From: Longimicrobium sp.
GTDB lineage: Bacteria; Gemmatimonadota; Gemmatimonadetes; Longimicrobiales; Longimicrobiaceae
Assembly (NCBI GenBank): GCA_036389795.1
Contig: DASVWD010000140.1
Span: 1 to 64,000 of the forward strand
Length of the DNA: 64,000 nt
Direction: 5' to 3'
Made by a program: the position numbers and the translations under genes. Below, piece by piece: positions 61,915 to 64,000 of the stretch (position 1 is the stretch's first letter; each line of letters starts with the position of its first letter). The notes under the pieces are model-generated. The model made no database searches. It was not told the origin of the DNA and was given only the letters and a program-made list of their open reading frames with translations.

Positions 61915-62246
61915 CGTAGCCCCGGATGGCGGGCGCGCGCGTGCGTGCGGGTGCGTGGCGGCATGCGTCGGGTGCTGCGAAACGGCGGGAGGGGTGAGTG
62001 ACCGTCCGCGGGGAATGTCAGCACGCAACCCCCGGAAGTCAACGGGCTTGCGTGCGGTGTAGCAGTTTTTCGCAAGGCGTGCCGACTGCGCAAGGAAAAA
62101 GTGCGTGAGCGCGAAAATTCGAAAGTGCGAAAAATATATTAAGGCGCATTTGCCGTTCTTCCTCTGCCGGACAACGGGAGGATCTGGGAAGAGCTGCCAG
62201 GGCTAGTGCCGGGGCGATGTGGCGGCTATGACGCAAAGGCGCGTTG
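61915..62246. other. Intergenic region upstream of the methyltransferase
   Basis: Includes unusually AT-rich DNA for this genome (GAAAAATATATTAAGG near 62126) and degenerate R3 units (GTGCGTGAGCGCGAAAATTCG). The AT-rich part may hold the methyltransferase promoter on the minus strand. Confidence 0.35.
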
Positions 62247-62320
62247 CGCACTTTCGCACTTTCGCACTTTCGCACTTTCGCACTTTCGCACTTTCGCACT
62301 TTCGCACTTTCGCACTTTCG
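62247..62320. repeat. R3 octanucleotide tandem repeat, left part
   Basis: About nine perfect units of CGCACTTT up to the insertion sequence. The array resumes at 63519, so the insertion sequence split it. Confidence 0.92.
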
Positions 62321-62410
62321 GGTGGTGTCCCTCAACAGAGTTGACACACTGGACGGAAGTGTACAGATTGGACACGCCCCCACACCAGCACTCTTACGCC
62401 GAGGTGCATC

Positions 62411-63508
62411 ATGGCAGAGAGGCTGGAACTGGTCCCGGCAGGCAGCTTCTGCTGGAACCAAAGAGTGTCCACGGTACGGGCAGACCGGTGCCGGCAACCT
62501 GCGGCGTTTCGGAAGGAGCCGCCAGGGCGTTCAGCGCTACCAGTGCAACGTGTGCAAGAAGGTGTTCTGCGCCACGCGGGGCACCCCCTTCTACCGATTG
62601 CACAACCCGGAGAGGACGCTGAAGGCGCTGGCGTCTTATTGTGAGTGGCCCAGCCTGCGCGGGGTGCATCGGGTGGAAGGGGTGAAGCCGGACACCCTGG
62701 GGGAGTGGCTGGAGAAGGCTGCGGGGCACGTGGAACCGATCGAACGGTTGCTGCAAGAACGCCATCAGGTTACCCGGGCGCAGTTGGATGGGCTCTGGAC
62801 CTTCGTGGGCCACAAGGGTGAAAAGGGGGCTACGCGGAAGAGGAAGGGCGCGGCACCTTCTGGTGCACACGGGTGATCGACATGGACACGCGCCTGCGGC
62901 TCGGGTGTGTGGTCACGAAGACGGAGAGCGAAGGGGCGCTCCTGCTCATGCAACGGCTAAAGAAAGCGCACCCCGAGGCTCCGCCCGCGCTGGCGACGGA
63001 CGCGAGGGGCGGCTACGAGGATGCCATGATTGAGACCTGGGGAAAGGTGCCGGCCTATCAAGGCTACGGCCGACCACCGACGCGCAAGCAGGCTGGGGCC
63101 GACTGGCAGTACCTCCAGGTGAAGAAGATTCGCTCCGGCAATCAGATCGTCGAGGTGAAGACGAAGGTTGTCTTCGGCGATCCGCAGCAGGTGGTGCAGA
63201 GGCTGGGCGAACACACTGCCTACATCGAGCGCTCGCAATTGACGTCGAGGCAGATGAACGGGCGGCTGGTGCGCAAGACGCTCTCCTTCTCGAAGGAGGT
63301 GCGCCGCCTGCGGGCCGCCTGCGCATGGGAGGACGCGGTGTACAACTGGGCCCGGCGGCACCTGAGTCTTCGTGTGGAGAGCAGCACGCCGGGCCGCCGG
63401 TGGGATCAGCGCTCGCCCGCGATGGCGGCCGGACTGACTGACCACATCTGGAGCGTACGCGAGCTGCTCACCACCCTGGTGGTTCCCAAGGCCATCAACT
63501 CCGTTTAG
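62411..63508 (+). pseudogene. IS1-type DDE transposase, read through two frame changes
   Basis: The N-terminus MAERLELVPAGSFCWN has GAGGTG upstream. The homologous reading then moves by one base near 62459-62462 (ECPRYGQTGAGNLRRFG … RYQCNVCKKVF, a zinc-ribbon/HTH region) and back again at 62822-62828. The catalytic part reads LDGLWTFVGHK (first Asp), ATDARGGY (second Asp) and YIERSQLTSRQMNGRLVRKT with the Glu, then LSFSKEV: a complete IS1 DDE triad. The first shift splits the Cys pair of the zinc ribbon and looks like an insertion; the second is at a good -1 slippery sequence. It is uncertain whether the gene is active. Confidence 0.75.
62822..62828 (+). other. Candidate -1 ribosomal frameshift site (A-AAG-GGG)
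   Basis: Heptamer of the X-XXY-YYZ form, in register with the upstream transposase frame. A -1 slip here joins …FVGHKGEKG to GYAEEEGRGTFWCTR and on to the DDE half. IS1 makes its transposase by -1 frameshifting, so the position is meaningful. Without a slip the upstream frame ends at 62876. Confidence 0.55.
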
Positions 63509-63518
63509 GGACACCACC

Positions 63519-63604
63519 CACTTTCGCACTTTCGCACTTTCGCACTTTCGCACTTTCGCACTTTCGCACTTTCGCACTTTCGCACTTTCGCACTTTCGCA
63601 CTTT
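63519..63604. repeat. R3 octanucleotide tandem repeat, right part
   Basis: Between ten and eleven units of CACTTTCG; it ends one base before the stop codon of the ABC ATPase gene. With the left part the uninterrupted array would be about 150 bases. Confidence 0.92.
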
Positions 63605-64000
63605 TCAGCGATACCCCGCCGCCTGCAGGCTGAACAGCTCCGCGTACCTCCCGCCGAGCGCCACCAGCTCCGCGTGGGTCCCCTCCTCCACCACGCGCCC
63701 GTTCTCCAGCACCAGGATGCGGTCCGCCATGCGCACGGTGGAGAAGCGGTGCGAGATCAGGATCGCCATCTTCGCCTCGGTGAGCTCGGCGAAGCGCTGG
63801 AAGACGGTGTACTCGGCGCGGGCGTCGAGCGCGGCGGTGGGCTCGTCCAGGATCAGCAGCTGCGCGTCTCGCATGTACGCGCGAGCGAGCGCCACCTTCT
63901 GCCACTGCCCGCCGGAGAGGTCCACCCCGCCCTCGAAGCGGCGGCCGAGCATCGTCCGGTAGCGCTGCGGCAGCGTCTCGATCACCTCCGCCGCCAGCGA
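63605..64000 (-). CDS. ABC transporter ATP-binding subunit or half-transporter, 3' part
   Basis: The C-terminal 131 residues of an ABC ATPase; the 5' part is outside the window. Visible are the signature motif DLSGGQWQKVALARAYM, Walker B LLILDEPTAALD, the D-loop and the switch His in ILISHRFSTVRMADRI. The spacing and the wording RFSTVRMADRILVLENGRVVEEGTH are typical of exporter half-transporters (MsbA/MDR type), so a membrane domain probably lies upstream. The stop codon abuts the R3 array. Confidence 0.9.
   Translation of the reverse strand, partial: SLAAEVIETLPQRYRTMLGRRFEGGVDLSGGQWQKVALARAYMRDAQLLILDEPTAALDARAEYTVFQRFAELTEAKMAILISHRFSTVRMADRILVLENGRVVEEGTHAELVALGGRYAELFSLQAAGYR

Larger units (their letters stand above)
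62321..63518 (+). mobile_element. IS1-like insertion sequence inside an R3 repeat array
   Basis: A 1198-base element. Terminal inverted repeats are about 25 bases: GGTGGTGTCCCTCAACAGAG at the left and, read inward, GGTGGTGTCCCTAAACGGAG at the right. Flanks are CACTTTCG on both sides, an apparent 8-base target duplication of IS1 size; because the target is itself an 8-base tandem repeat, the duplication cannot be proved from this alone. It encodes one IS1-type DDE transposase. Confidence 0.85.

Noticed and set aside
62247-63604. CRISPR-like array of short repeats
   Set aside because: The units are 8 bases long and directly adjacent with no spacers, and there are no cas genes. It is a simple tandem repeat split by an insertion sequence.
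1-64000. tRNA, rRNA or classical riboswitch
   Set aside because: I saw no cloverleaf with a TTCGANNC arm, no rRNA-like sequence and no recognisable riboswitch core. A covariance-model scan would be decisive.

Overview
The window is very GC-rich bacterial chromosome with no rRNA, tRNA or CRISPR that I can recognise. A SusC/SusD pair, three tandem 'orphan' MacB/FtsX-type permeases of about 810 residues (the ADOP type common in Acidobacteriota and Gemmatimonadota), many secreted or lipoprotein enzymes and dense families of short intergenic repeats suggest a Gemmatimonadota relative, most likely Longimicrobiaceae. That placement is inference; there is no marker gene other than priA.

Layout. 1-2.0 kb: four small proteins with similar N-termini (Gly-, Asp- or Gln-rich, all on the minus strand) around a zinc-ribbon/SH3/DUF3761 membrane protein. 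2.2-7.7 kb: a histone-deacetylase-fold protein that has lost its metal and catalytic residues, a methyltransferase, an M24 peptidase coupled to a lone GvpL/F-like protein, and a dipeptide-epimerase-type enolase. 7.7-8.3 kb: an MNT nucleotidyltransferase whose HEPN partner is cut off after 12 codons by a repeat element. 8.4-17.4 kb: priA, an M61 peptidase, an HNH nuclease, SRPBCC and DinB proteins and an M20 peptidase. 17.9-21.9 kb: a large KAP P-loop NTPase with a ClpN-like module and a possible pseudo-trypsin N-terminus. 22.0-27.9 kb: a Rieske ferredoxin, then a low-GC lipase/RCC1 lipoprotein inserted between two 225-base copies of the 3' end of a cNMP-binding thioredoxin-reductase-like gene. 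28.3-29.1 kb: a LysM-DUF2272 protein.

29.6-43.1 kb is a starch/maltodextrin utilisation locus: a strong promoter, two matching palindromic sites, susC, susD (frameshifted), a GH97 glucosidase, a GH13 amylase, an esterase fused in frame to a second GH13 amylase, and a GPH/SLC45-type sugar symporter. Together these would bind oligosaccharide at the outer membrane, take it into the periplasm, cut it to glucose or maltose and pump it into the cell. 43.1-55.2 kb holds a small secreted protein, an LVIVD-repeat protein, a two-TM peptide and three ADOP permeases. 56.1-58.5 kb is an AraC-type regulator, a 54-residue lipoprotein-like peptide and a TPR protein. 58.7-61.9 kb is an Eco57I-like methyltransferase whose NPPY motif is destroyed. 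62.3-63.5 kb is an IS1-like insertion sequence sitting inside an octanucleotide tandem repeat, followed by the 3' end of an ABC transporter ATPase.

Three intergenic repeat families recur through the window: R1 (inverted-repeat elements with ends TGTCATCC...GGATGACA and inner GGATCT...AGATCC), R2 (hairpins whose arms are 9-base tandem repeats such as CAGAGTCAG) and R3 (8-base repeats of the GCACTTTC type). Less frequent ones are called R4, R5 and R6 here. The most unusual points are the two enzyme folds with ablated active sites, the KAP architecture, the island at the 3' end of the reductase gene, the R1 element that truncates a HEPN toxin, and the secreted-enzyme fusion with a buried signal peptide.
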